Origin: Parvibaculum sp039973015
Lineage (GTDB): Bacteria > Pseudomonadota > Alphaproteobacteria > Parvibaculales > Parvibaculaceae
DNA: 64,000 bases
Direction of reading: 5' to 3'
Assembly (NCBI RefSeq): GCF_039973015.1
Contig: NZ_JBDWLT010000007.1
Coordinates: 230,416-294,415, forward strand
Positions within the stretch are counted from its first letter, which is position 1. Each line of letters opens with the position of its first letter. The notes under the pieces are model-generated. The model saw only the letters and a program-made list of their open reading frames with translations, did not search any database and had not been told where the DNA came from. Of the stretch, positions 25,069-33,063 are shown one piece after another. The position numbers were made by a program, and so were the translations under genes.

Positions 25069-26652
25069 ATGGATCTTCGCGAATCCCTCGATGTCCTGAT
25101 GTTCGTTGCCGCCTGCGCGGTGCTGCTCACGGGCTTCCCCGTCGCTTTCACGCTGGCAGGTATCGCGCTTGCCTTCGGCCTCATCGGCATGGCCTTCGGC
25201 GTCTTCGATTTCGGCTTCATGGCCGCGCTTCCGCAGCGCATCTACGGCAACATGACGAACGACGTGCTCATCGCCGTGCCGCTCTTCGTCTTCATGGGCA
25301 CCATGCTGGAGCGCTCAAAGGTCGCCGAGGAACTGCTTGAGAATATGGGACGCCTTTTCGGGCGCTTGCGCGGCGGCCTCGGCTTTTCCGTATCGATCGT
25401 CGGTGCCCTGCTCGCCGCCTCCACCGGCATTGTCGGCGCGACGGTCGTGACGATGGGCCTGCTCGCGCTCCCCACCATGCTGCGGCGCGGCTACGATCCC
25501 TCGCTCGCTGCGGGCTCCATCGCGGCGGCCGGTACGCTCGGCCAGATCATCCCGCCTTCCATCGTCCTCGTGCTGCTCGGCGATACGCTCGCCAACTCCT
25601 ACCAGAAGGCGCAGCTCGAACAGGGCATCTTCTCGCCCGAAACCCTTTCCGTCGGCGACCTCTTCGCGGGTGCGCTCCTGCCGGGTCTCATGCTTGTCGG
25701 CTTCTACATCCTCTATCAGGTCTTCCGCGCTGCTCTCGATCCGAAATCCTCGCCCGCCATGCCGGTCGATGACACCATCTCCACCGCCGAGCTATACCGC
25801 GCGACGCTGCGGGCCCTGATCCCGCCGATCGCGCTCATCGTCGCCGTCATGGGCTCGATCCTTGGCGGCATCGCGACGCCCACGGAAGCCGCCGCGCTCG
25901 GCGCCGTCGGCTCGATCCTTCTTGCAGGCGAACGCGCAGGCGGCATGAAGCGCGCCGTGCGCCTTGCCGCCCTCTGCCTCATTGCACTCCTCGTCCTTAC
26001 CTCCTTCATGGATCTGCGCACCGCCCGCAGCGAAATCTCCGCCACCGACATGGCGGGCATCTGGGTCGCATGGGCCCTGATCGCCGGCATCGTCATCGGC
26101 CTCGCGGCGTCCGTCTACCGTCTCTGGCAGAGCGGCGTCCTCGCCGAGGTCTCTCAATCGACCGCGCGCATCACCTCGATGGTCTTCGTGATCCTCATCG
26201 GCGCCGCGCTGTTCAGCCTCGTCTTCCGCGGTCTCGGCGGCGACGACACCGTGCATGAGTTCCTTACCTCCATGCCCGGCGGCACCTTCGGCGCGGTTCT
26301 CACCGTCATGCTGATCATGTTCGTGCTCGGCTTCTTCCTCGACTTCATCGAGATCATTTTTGTCGTCGTGCCGATTGTCGCGCCGATCCTGCTGATGATG
26401 GATGTGAACCCCGTCTGGCTCGGCGTCATGATGGCGGTCAATCTCCAGACCTCCTTCCTCACGCCGCCCTTCGGCTTTGCCCTCTTCTATTTGCGCGGTG
26501 TCGCCCCCGAAAGCGTTACCACCATGCAGATCTACAAGGGCGCCATCCCCTTTGTGCTGCTCCAGCTTCTCGCGCTCGCCGTCATCGCGAGCTTCCCTTC
26601 CCTCGCAACATGGTTGCCCCGGGTCTTCTTCGGCGGTAGTAGTTTCGGATGA
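25069..26652 (+). CDS. TRAP transporter large permease (DctM)
   Basis: The 527-residue membrane protein is the Na+-driven channel subunit. It has FVAACAVLLTGFPVAFTLAG, GLLALPTMLRRGYDPSLAAG, GTLGQIIPPSIVLVLLGD, and near the C-terminus FFLDFIEIIFVVVPIVAPIL and SFLTPPFGFALFYLRGV. It is about 100 residues longer than typical DctM because of an extra two-helix segment at about residues 280-370, as seen in some TakM-type permeases. Its stop overlaps the next start by four bases (ATGA). Confidence 0.93.
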   Translation: MDLRESLDVLMFVAACAVLLTGFPVAFTLAGIALAFGLIGMAFGVFDFGFMAALPQRIYGNMTNDVLIAVPLFVFMGTMLERSKVAEELLENMGRLFGRLRGGLGFSVSIVGALLAASTGIVGATVVTMGLLALPTMLRRGYDPSLAAGSIAAAGTLGQIIPPSIVLVLLGDTLANSYQKAQLEQGIFSPETLSVGDLFAGALLPGLMLVGFYILYQVFRAALDPKSSPAMPVDDTISTAELYRATLRALIPPIALIVAVMGSILGGIATPTEAAALGAVGSILLAGERAGGMKRAVRLAALCLIALLVLTSFMDLRTARSEISATDMAGIWVAWALIAGIVIGLAASVYRLWQSGVLAEVSQSTARITSMVFVILIGAALFSLVFRGLGGDDTVHEFLTSMPGGTFGAVLTVMLIMFVLGFFLDFIEIIFVVVPIVAPILLMMDVNPVWLGVMMAVNLQTSFLTPPFGFALFYLRGVAPESVTTMQIYKGAIPFVLLQLLALAVIASFPSLATWLPRVFFGGSSFG

Positions 26653-27140
26653 GCAGGAACGGTCCGGAAAGCGCTGCCGAAAAGGCAAGCAGCAACATGA
26701 TGCGCCTCGGCCTCGTCGCCGTGGCCATGAGCGGCGTCATCGCCTTCTATGTCCTGACAGGCCGCGTTGAGCTCAACGACCCGGTGGAGGTCACCGCCCG
26801 CATCGCCCAGCCGGCAACCTGGACCGCAAACGCCCCGCTGACACTCAATGTCGCCGTCACGCTCGCGAACAATACGGACGAGGCGATGCCGCTCTCGCTC
26901 CCCTCGCAATGCGATATTTTCCGCTGGTTTGTGGCGGACGAAGATCACAACCTCGTCCAGTCGCAGCGCAATGACGAGCCCTGTCTCGACGTGCCGATGA
27001 AAGGCAACCTCGACGCCAAGACCTCGATCTCCGGCGAATTCACCCTCACGCTCGATCCCGCCCGCGTGAAGCCCGGCGACTACATTCTCTTCCTTCGCTA
27101 TTGGGGATACGAGCTCCGCGAACCCGTCACCATCGACTGA
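26649..27140 (+). CDS. Membrane-anchored BsuPI-like domain protein
   Basis: The 163-residue product has an N-terminal anchor (LGLVAVAMSGVIAFYVLTG, about 20-38) and a beta-rich extracytoplasmic domain. The domain resembles the BsuPI proteinase-inhibitor fold: NVAVTLANNTDEAMPLSLPS, CDIFRWFV, and a closing PGDYILFLRYWGYELREPV. Two Cys (in SQCDI and EPCLD) may form a disulfide. The start overlaps the dctM stop (ATGA), so it belongs to the TRAP operon. Its role there is unknown; it may be an accessory envelope protein. It ends ten bases from the convergent parC gene. Confidence 0.7.
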   Translation: MSRNGPESAAEKASSNMMRLGLVAVAMSGVIAFYVLTGRVELNDPVEVTARIAQPATWTANAPLTLNVAVTLANNTDEAMPLSLPSQCDIFRWFVADEDHNLVQSQRNDEPCLDVPMKGNLDAKTSISGEFTLTLDPARVKPGDYILFLRYWGYELREPVTID

Positions 27141-27149
27141 GCGTCGCCC

Positions 27150-29396
27150 TCACGCGGAGCCGAACCCGCCGCCGAAGCTATGCCCCACCGGGAAGCCCTT
27201 GGGTGGCAGCCGTCCGGCCTGCGCCCGCGTCCCCAGCCATTCCTTCAGCGTGTCGAAGGTCCGCGCCCGGTCCGAGCGGTCATAGGCGATGAGCCCCTGT
27301 TTCAGCGTGAAGGTCTTGATGTCGCCAAGCCCGCCATCCTTGTAGCGTTGCAGGCGCACGCCCTTGCCGCGCGTCATCTCGTTTACTTCCTTGAGCGGGA
27401 AGATCAGCAGCTTCCGGTTCTCGCCGATCACGGCCACATGGTCGCCCTGCACCACTTCGCAGACCACAGCTTCGTCCGTACCCGTTACATTCAGAACCTG
27501 CTTGCCCGCGCGCCGCATCGCCACAACATCATCCTCCGGCACGATGAAGCCATTGCCCTCATGCGACGCAACAATGAGCTTCCGCCCCGGCTGGTGCACG
27601 AATAGCTCCACGATCTCGCGGCTCTCGTCGAGGTCGATCATCAGGCGCACCGGCTCGCCATGTCCGCGCCCGCCCGGCAGCTTGCTGACATCGAGCGTGT
27701 AGAAGCGCCCATCCGTCGCAAACAGCAGCACCTTGTCCGTCGTCTCCGCATGAAGCGTGAAGCGCGCGCCGTCACCTTCCTTGAACTTGATCTCCGTGTC
27801 CGGCCCCACATGCCCCTTCATGGTGCGGATCCAGCCCTTCTTCGAGCAGACGACCGTCACCGGCTCCTTCTCGATCATCGCCTCCACGGGCACATATTCG
27901 ATCACCGGCGCATCCGAGAAATGCGTGCGCCGCGCGCCCAGTTTCGTCTTCGGGCCGAAAGTCGCCTTGACCTGCTTGACCTCCTCGGACACGCGCTCCC
28001 AGAGCTTGTTGTCCGAGCGCACCAGCGCCTTCAGTTCCTTTTGCTCCGCGGTGAGCTTCTTGTGTTCGCCACGGATTTCCATTTCCTCAAGCTTGCGCAA
28101 GCTCCGCAGGCGCATGTTGAGAATGGCTTCGGCCTGATTGTCGGTCAGCTTGAAGCGCTTCATCAGCGCGGGCTTCGGCTCGTCTTCCTCGCGAATGATA
28201 CGGATCACTTCGTCGAGGTTGAGATAGGCCTTGAGATATCCTTCGAGTACCTCCAGCCGCTTCTCGATCTTGTCGAGGCGGAAGCGCGAGCGCCGCACCA
28301 GCACTTCCTTGCGATGTTCGAGCCAGGAGCGAAGCACCTCGCGCAAGCTCATCACGCCCGGCACCTGTCCGGCGGAAAGCACATTGAGGTTCAGCGGGAA
28401 GCGGCTTTCGAGTTCCGTTGCCCGGAACATGGATTCCATCAGATGGGCCGGTTCGACCGTCTTCGCCTTGGGCACAAGCACGAGGCGGATTTCCTCCGCG
28501 CTCTCGTCGCGCACATCGTCCAGCAGCGGCAGCTTTCGCGCCTGCAGGAGTTCGGCAATCTTCTCCACCAGTTTGGACTTCTGCACCTGATAGGGAATTT
28601 CCGTGATGACGATCTGCCAGAGCCCGCGCGGCAGTTCCTCCATTTCCCATTTCGCGCGCACGCGGAAGCCGCCGCGACCCGTCTCATAGGCATCGATGAT
28701 CGACGCGCGCGGCTCCACGATAATGCCGCCCGTCGGGAAATCCGGTCCCTGCACGAAGCTGACGAGCTTTTCCGTCCGCGCATTCGGATATTTGATGAGG
28801 TGCAGCGCCGCGTCGCAAAGCTCGGCCGCATTATGCGGCGGAATGCTGGTCGCCATGCCGACCGCGATGCCCGATGCGCCATTCGCGAGCAACTGCGGAA
28901 AGGCTCCCGGCAGCACGATGGGCTCCCGGTCCTCACCGTCATAGGTCTCGCGGAAATCGACCGTGTCTTCGTCGAGCCCGTCCAGCAGCAGTGCCGCCAC
29001 CGCCGTCAGCCGCGCTTCCGTGTAGCGCATGGCCGCCGCGTTATCGCCGTCCACATTGCCGAAATTGCCCTGCCCGTCGACCAGCGGATAGCGCACGGAA
29101 AAATCCTGCGCAAGGCGTACCAGCGCGTCATAAACCGACTGGTCGCCATGAGGGTGATAGCGGCCGATCACGTCGCCGACCACGCGCGCGGATTTCTTGA
29201 AGCCCTGTCCCGGCTCCAGCTTCAACTGCCGCATCGCGAACAGCACGCGCCGATGCACCGGCTTCAGCCCGTCGCGCACGTCGGGCAGCGCCCGGTGCAT
29301 GATCGTCGAAAGCGCATAGGCGAGATATCGCTCTTCCAGCGCCTCGCGCAGATTGATCTCGTGTTCGGGCTCGGGCGGCGTAACGGCCTTGGTCAT
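27150..29396 (-). CDS. parC: DNA topoisomerase IV subunit A
   Basis: The 748-residue protein from the ATG at 29396 (MTKAVTPPEPEHEINLREAL) is ParC: LPDVRDGLKPVHRRVLFAM, GRYHPHGDQSVYDALVRLAQ, and the catalytic Tyr125 in AAAMRYTEARLT. The C-terminal beta-pinwheel has repeats such as GRGHGEPVRLMIDLDE. With ParE it decatenates daughter chromosomes. The quinolone-site residue equal to E. coli Ser80 appears to be Gln86. The frame extends to 29507 across a dispersed repeat and is not used. recO lies upstream on the same strand, as is common in the class. Confidence 0.96.
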   Translation of the reverse strand: MTKAVTPPEPEHEINLREALEERYLAYALSTIMHRALPDVRDGLKPVHRRVLFAMRQLKLEPGQGFKKSARVVGDVIGRYHPHGDQSVYDALVRLAQDFSVRYPLVDGQGNFGNVDGDNAAAMRYTEARLTAVAALLLDGLDEDTVDFRETYDGEDREPIVLPGAFPQLLANGASGIAVGMATSIPPHNAAELCDAALHLIKYPNARTEKLVSFVQGPDFPTGGIIVEPRASIIDAYETGRGGFRVRAKWEMEELPRGLWQIVITEIPYQVQKSKLVEKIAELLQARKLPLLDDVRDESAEEIRLVLVPKAKTVEPAHLMESMFRATELESRFPLNLNVLSAGQVPGVMSLREVLRSWLEHRKEVLVRRSRFRLDKIEKRLEVLEGYLKAYLNLDEVIRIIREEDEPKPALMKRFKLTDNQAEAILNMRLRSLRKLEEMEIRGEHKKLTAEQKELKALVRSDNKLWERVSEEVKQVKATFGPKTKLGARRTHFSDAPVIEYVPVEAMIEKEPVTVVCSKKGWIRTMKGHVGPDTEIKFKEGDGARFTLHAETTDKVLLFATDGRFYTLDVSKLPGGRGHGEPVRLMIDLDESREIVELFVHQPGRKLIVASHEGNGFIVPEDDVVAMRRAGKQVLNVTGTDEAVVCEVVQGDHVAVIGENRKLLIFPLKEVNEMTRGKGVRLQRYKDGGLGDIKTFTLKQGLIAYDRSDRARTFDTLKEWLGTRAQAGRLPPKGFPVGHSFGGGFGSA

Positions 29397-29430
29397 GTGT
29401 CGGTCTTCTCGGTAATTGGTCTTGCTTCCC

Positions 29431-29493
29431 ACCCTCCCCTCGGGGAGGGTCGAAATTTGAGAGCGCAAGCGAACGAATTTCGGGGCGGGGCTC
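29431..29493 (+). repeat. Dispersed palindromic repeat, copy A
   Basis: This element contains a stem of ACCCTCCCC / GGGGAGGGT followed by CGAAATTTG and, 15 bases on, CGAATTTCGGGG, so GAAATT and AATTTC form a second inverted pair. A closely similar element in the same orientation is at 31997-32061, and the last 15 bases recur at 30302-30316. It lies between parC and recO and does not code. It looks like a genome-wide REP-like family. Confidence 0.8.
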
Positions 29494-29545
29494 CAGCGAA
29501 CAGGCACCCGTACACGCCTGGCTCAATATACCAGCGATTCGCCCC

Positions 29546-30274
29546 TCACCCCGCCCTCGCCGCCATCTTCTCCATCAGCCTGATCCGCGCGTCCGGCAGA
29601 TGACGCTCATGCGCCGCGAAGAGATGCCGCTCCAGAAAATGTCCCGTAAGCCTCAGGCCCTCTGCCACATCCTCATTCGTCGCCATGCCCGCTTGCGCAC
29701 CGATGAGGAAGGGCGGCAGCCGGAACAGCCGGTCCTTGTAGGGCTCGCCCGCCTCGCGGCTCACCGCGCCCCCGCTTTTGGGCGAGACATAGATCAGGTC
29801 TTCGCGCACGCCCGTCGCCGCGCATTGCGTGAGGTCGAGCCCGAAGCCGAGTTCCTGCAACAACCCCAGCTCCCAGCGCACGAAGATTGCCGGCCACACA
29901 TCCTCGTCCTGCATGGTTTCAAGCAGCACCTCATAGCCGTCGAAAAGAGCCGGATGCCCCTCCCGTTCCGGCACGATGCCGCAAACGGCGCTCGCCGCGC
30001 TCAGGCCCAGCAGTGCCAGCGGATCGTCCATCAGCAGGCCGGCAAGCGGCCGCACGAGCTCCACCTGATAGGTGCCGAGATGTTCGGAAAGCCGCGCCCG
30101 CCAATGCGCCGCGAGCTTGTTGCCCGGCTGGAGCACGCTGCGCATCCGCCGCCCCGCACCACCATGCACAAGGCCAAGATGCCGCCCCTGCTCGCGCGTG
30201 AACAGTTCGAGAATCGCGCCGGTCTCGCCATGCGCGCGTGCCGACAGCACGATCCCTTCGTCACGCCAATCCAT
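29546..30274 (-). CDS. recO: DNA repair protein RecO
   Basis: The 242-residue protein starts MDWRDEGIVLSARAHGETGA at 30274 and has the RecO N-terminal OB fold (AILELFTREQGRHLGLVHGG) and helical C-terminus (WELGLLQELGFGLDLTQCA). RecO loads RecA with RecR in recombinational repair. The usual four-Cys zinc site is reduced here, as in many alphaproteobacteria. In this class recO normally follows era directly; here about 1.8 kb of arsenic genes and a dksA-like gene lie between. Confidence 0.93.
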   Translation of the reverse strand: MDWRDEGIVLSARAHGETGAILELFTREQGRHLGLVHGGAGRRMRSVLQPGNKLAAHWRARLSEHLGTYQVELVRPLAGLLMDDPLALLGLSAASAVCGIVPEREGHPALFDGYEVLLETMQDEDVWPAIFVRWELGLLQELGFGLDLTQCAATGVREDLIYVSPKSGGAVSREAGEPYKDRLFRLPPFLIGAQAGMATNEDVAEGLRLTGHFLERHLFAAHERHLPDARIRLMEKMAARAG

Positions 30275-30301
30275 GTGGGGCCGTTCACTCCATGCTCTTC
30301 G

Positions 30302-30316
30302 CCGGGGAGGGGTAAG
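30302..30316 (+). repeat. 3'-terminal fragment of the dispersed palindromic repeat
   Basis: The 15 bases CGGGGAGGGGTAAGC match the 3' end of copy B (32048-32062) exactly and lie in the same orientation. The 5' hairpin part is absent. It sits between recO and the dksA-like gene, at one edge of the inserted ars block. Confidence 0.5.
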
Positions 30317-30330
30317 CAAGGGAAACTAGA

Positions 30331-30678
30331 TCAATTTTCTCCTCGCGAACAGCCGATGCAGAGCGGCGCGGCCGCATCGCTCACAAGCCGCCTCTCCTCG
30401 ATCTCTTCGCCGCAGCTCAGGCAATAGCCGTATTCGTCTTCCGCGATCCGTTTCAGCGCGGCTTCCACTTGCTGTATCCGCAGGTGCCGCCGCCGCTCGG
30501 TCGCCTGCGCCATGGCCTGCGCCTGCATCGCATCCATCCGCGAAAGCCGTCCCACGCTCTGTTGGTCAAGCGTCACCGTCGCGCGCGAGGAGGCACTCGT
30601 CTCCGATTGCGCTCTCAGCTCGCCCGCTTCCTGTTCAAGCAGCGGCTTGAACTTCGCCGCCATCCCCTCCCTGGTCAT
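30331..30678 (-). CDS. TraR/DksA-family zinc-finger protein
   Basis: The 115-residue protein from the ATG at 30678 has a helical N-terminus and the C4 zinc finger YCLSCGEEIEERRL then PLCIGCSRGEN, with Cys-x2-Cys pairs. DksA and TraR bind the RNA polymerase secondary channel and change promoter output, often with ppGpp. This version is shorter than DksA (about 150) and lacks the DxxDxA coiled-coil tip, so it is a DksA-like paralogue rather than DksA itself. It diverges from arsR across 151 bases. The frame is open to 30786 but covers the ars promoter region. Confidence 0.85.
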   Translation of the reverse strand: MTREGMAAKFKPLLEQEAGELRAQSETSASSRATVTLDQQSVGRLSRMDAMQAQAMAQATERRRHLRIQQVEAALKRIAEDEYGYCLSCGEEIEERRLVSDAAAPLCIGCSRGEN

Positions 30679-30790
30679 GCCCGGTTTCCTTTCAGGACGG
30701 TCCTTCTCATGCCGCGAACATTCTAGCCCGATGCCCGTATCGGCGCACTCCATCCCTGAAGACCTTGACTTCGCCGGCCTCGCCAACTAA

Positions 30791-30806
30791 ATGCGGATTA
30801 ACGCAT
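30791..30806. promoter_or_regulatory. Inverted repeat, candidate ArsR operator
   Basis: ATGCGGATTAACGCAT has perfect five-base arms (ATGCG / CGCAT) around GATTAA. It ends 23 bases before the arsR start, where the promoter and leader should be. ArsR repressors bind short inverted repeats at this position. Confidence 0.5.
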
Positions 30807-30829
30807 AAGCGCAAAGGAACATAAGCCGA

Positions 30830-31126
30830 ATGTCCGATGTCCCGCAAATCCTCGCTGCTCTTGCCGAGCCCACCCGGCTCCGCGCCATGCAGATCGTCTG
30901 GCGCGGCGGAGAACATTGCGTCTGCGATCTCATGTGCGCGCTCGGTGCGACCCAGTCGCGCATGTCCCGGCACATGGGCGTCCTGAAATCGGCCGGCCTC
31001 GTGATCGACAGGCGCGATGCCCAATGGGTGCGCTACCGCCGCAATCCCGATGCGCCTCAGACCGTCATCCGTATCGTCGATGCCGCCCTCGCCGCCCTCG
31101 AAAAGCCGCGCCGCCGCGCCGCCTGA
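30830..31126 (+). CDS. arsR: ArsR-family arsenic-responsive repressor
   Basis: The 98-residue winged-helix protein begins LAALAEPTRLRAMQIVWRGG and has the metalloid-site signature CVCDLMCALGATQSRMSRHM. The Cys30-x-Cys32 pair (with nearby Cys36) is the As(III) sensor of classical ArsR. It should repress the arsC'-arsH genes that follow and its own promoter. AAAGGAAC precedes the ATG. The inverted repeat at 30791-30806 is a candidate operator. Confidence 0.93.
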   Translation: MSDVPQILAALAEPTRLRAMQIVWRGGEHCVCDLMCALGATQSRMSRHMGVLKSAGLVIDRRDAQWVRYRRNPDAPQTVIRIVDAALAALEKPRRRAA

Positions 31127-31138
31127 CAGGAGAAAGCC

Positions 31139-31246
31139 TTGTCCATCATCTATCACGGCCCTGCCTGCGGCATCTCCCGCAACACGCCTTTCGTCAAGGA
31201 AGACGGTGAAGTGATCATCGGCAAGGAAGGAAAGCGCATTGTCTGA
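31139..31246 (+). pseudogene. arsC: Internally deleted arsenate reductase remnant (arsC')
   Basis: A 35-codon open frame starts at a TTG (31139) behind AGGAG. Its first half, SIIYHGPACGISRNT, is the N-terminus of glutaredoxin-type ArsC with the catalytic Cys (H-x3-C-x2-SRNT). Its second half, PFVKEDGEVIIGKEGKRIV, is the extreme C-terminus of ArsC. About 100 central codons are missing and the join is in frame. The product cannot fold as ArsC, yet its start, frame and eight-base overlap with arsH are intact. It may survive as a coupling leader for arsH translation. Confidence 0.85.
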
Positions 31247-31961
31247 ACCCGTCGGCACTTTGCCCAATATCGACGAAGCCCTCTTGAACCCGGTCGATGA
31301 GGAGCGCCTCTTCACCGCGCAGCGCGCGACGCACAAGCCGCGCATTCTCCTGCTCTACGGGTCCGTGCGTGAGCGTTCCTACAGCCGCTTCGCGACGGAA
31401 GAAGCCGCGCGCATTCTCCGCCGTCTCGGCGCCGAGACCCGCACCTTCAATCCCTCCGGCCTTCCTCTGCCGGACGATGCGGACGAGGATCATCCCAAGG
31501 TCGTCGAGTTGCGCGATCTCGTCACCTGGTCGGAAGGCATGGTCTGGTGCTCGCCCGAGCGCCACGGCGCCATGACGGGCATCATGAAGGCGATGATCGA
31601 CTGGATACCGCTGTCGCTCGGCGCCGTCCGCCCGACCCAGGGCAAGACGCTCGCCGTCATGCAGGTCAGCGGCGGTTCGCAGTCCTTCAACGCCATCAAC
31701 CAGCTTCGCGTGCTCGGCCGCTGGATGCGCCTCGTCACGATCCCGAACCAGTCCTCCGTGCCGAAGGCCTTTCTGGAGTTCGACGAGGAAGGCCGCATGA
31801 AGCCTTCCGCCTATTACGACCGCATCGTCGACGTCATGGAAGAATTGATGAAGTTCACGCTGCTCCTGCGCGACCGCTCGGACTATCTGGTCGACCGTTA
31901 CAGCGAGCGCAAGGAAAGCGCGGAGGAGCTGTCGCGCCGCGTCAACCAGAAGTCGATCTGA
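31239..31961 (+). CDS. arsH: Arsenical resistance protein ArsH (NADPH-dependent FMN reductase)
   Basis: The 240-residue flavoprotein has the ArsH pattern: PRILLLYGSVRERSYSRFAT (phosphate loop), TWSEGMVWCSPERHGAMTG, and LAVMQVSGGSQSFNAINQLR with VTIPNQSSVPKAF. ArsH oxidises or detoxifies methylated and aromatic arsenicals. It starts at a TTG (31239) behind GGAAGG and overlaps the end of the arsC remnant by eight bases, implying translational coupling. No arsenite efflux gene (arsB or acr3) is next to it. Confidence 0.94.
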   Translation: MSEPVGTLPNIDEALLNPVDEERLFTAQRATHKPRILLLYGSVRERSYSRFATEEAARILRRLGAETRTFNPSGLPLPDDADEDHPKVVELRDLVTWSEGMVWCSPERHGAMTGIMKAMIDWIPLSLGAVRPTQGKTLAVMQVSGGSQSFNAINQLRVLGRWMRLVTIPNQSSVPKAFLEFDEEGRMKPSAYYDRIVDVMEELMKFTLLLRDRSDYLVDRYSERKESAEELSRRVNQKSI

Positions 31962-31996
31962 GAGAGCGCAGCGGCGATAGTCCCTGTCGCGCGATC

Positions 31997-32061
31997 ACCC
32001 TCCCCCTGCGGGAGGGTCGAAAATTGCGAACGTCAGTGAAGCAAATTTCGGGGAGGGGTAA
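31997..32061 (+). repeat. Dispersed palindromic repeat, copy B
   Basis: This element parallels copy A (29431-29493): ACCCTCCCCC / GGGAGGGT hairpin, then CGAAAATTG, a 15-17-base spacer and CAAATTTCGGGGAGGGG. It lies between arsH and era, which converge on it, and could act as a bidirectional terminator. It marks the other edge of the ars block. Confidence 0.8.
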
Positions 32062-32090
32062 GCGGCCTGACAGCTTGCGTCGGAGGGCCC

Positions 32091-33023
32091 TCACTCCTTC
32101 GGGAAATCGAGCCCCATCTCGCGGTAGCGTTCGCGGTCGTCGGACCAGTTCTCGCGGACCTTCACGAACAAAAAGAGATGCACCTTCGTTTCCAGCATCT
32201 GCTCCAGCTCCTCGCGCGCAAGCTGGCCGACGGTCTTGATCGTCTGCCCGCCCTTGCCGAGCGCGATCTTCTTCTGGCTGTCGCGCTCGACGAAGATGAC
32301 CTGCGCGATGCGGATCGAGCCGTCCTTTTTCGTTTCCCAGCTTTCCGTTTCGACGGTCAGCGAATAGGGCAGCTCGTCATGCAGCCGGAGGAACAGCTTC
32401 TCGCGCGTCACCTCCGCCGCGAGCGAGCGGAGCGGCACATCCGCCGCCTGGTCTTCGGGGTAGTGCCACGGCCCCTCGGGCATCCGCTCCGCGATATAGC
32501 GGCGCAGGTCGCCCACCCCGTTCCCCGATAGCGCCGAAATCATGAAGGTCTGGCTGAAAATGTCGCTTTCGTTCAGCCGCGCCGCCATCTTCAGCAGTTT
32601 ATCGTGGCTCACCGCATCGATCTTGTTCAGTACAAGGATCGCCTTCCGGCCCTGCGTGGAAAGCCCCGCCATGATCTGTTCGAGGTCTTCCTCGCGCTCC
32701 CGCTCCACATCGACCATCAGCACGATCAGGTCGGCGTCTCCCGCCCCGCCCCAGGCGGCCTCCACCATCGCCCTGTCGAGGCGGCGCTTCGGCTTGAAGA
32801 TACCGGGGGTATCCACGAAGACGATCTGCGTATCGCCTTCCATGGCGATGCCGCGGATGCGCGCGCGCGTCGTCTGCACCTTGTGCGTGACGATCGCCAC
32901 CTTCGATCCGACGAGCTGGTTCAGCAGCGTGGATTTCCCCGCATTGGGCGCACCGATGATGGCGACAAAGCCGCACCGGGTTGTCCCCGCTTTTTCCGTG
33001 TTCGTTTCTGACTCGTGGTTCAT
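32091..33023 (-). CDS. era: GTPase Era
   Basis: The 310-residue GTPase assists 16S rRNA maturation and 30S assembly. It has G1 GAPNAGKSTL, G3 DTPGIF, G4 NKID, and a C-terminal KH domain with VIFVERDSQKKIALGKGG. Start choice is weak: ATGs at 33023 and 33041 are both plausible and neither has a strong binding site. rnc lies directly upstream, and lepB-rnc-era is a conserved order. recO, normally next, is displaced by the ars block. Confidence 0.95.
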   Translation of the reverse strand: MNHESETNTEKAGTTRCGFVAIIGAPNAGKSTLLNQLVGSKVAIVTHKVQTTRARIRGIAMEGDTQIVFVDTPGIFKPKRRLDRAMVEAAWGGAGDADLIVLMVDVEREREEDLEQIMAGLSTQGRKAILVLNKIDAVSHDKLLKMAARLNESDIFSQTFMISALSGNGVGDLRRYIAERMPEGPWHYPEDQAADVPLRSLAAEVTREKLFLRLHDELPYSLTVETESWETKKDGSIRIAQVIFVERDSQKKIALGKGGQTIKTVGQLAREELEQMLETKVHLFLFVKVRENWSDDRERYREMGLDFPKE

Positions 33024-33063
33024 GTGACGTTTCAATGACATTTCAATGACAGTGAGGGGTGGC

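Noticed and set aside
27660..29603. Very long open frame antisense to parC
   Set aside because: It lies opposite a clear parC, is rich in Arg/His/Gln as antisense frames of GC-rich genes are, and has no recognisable domain.
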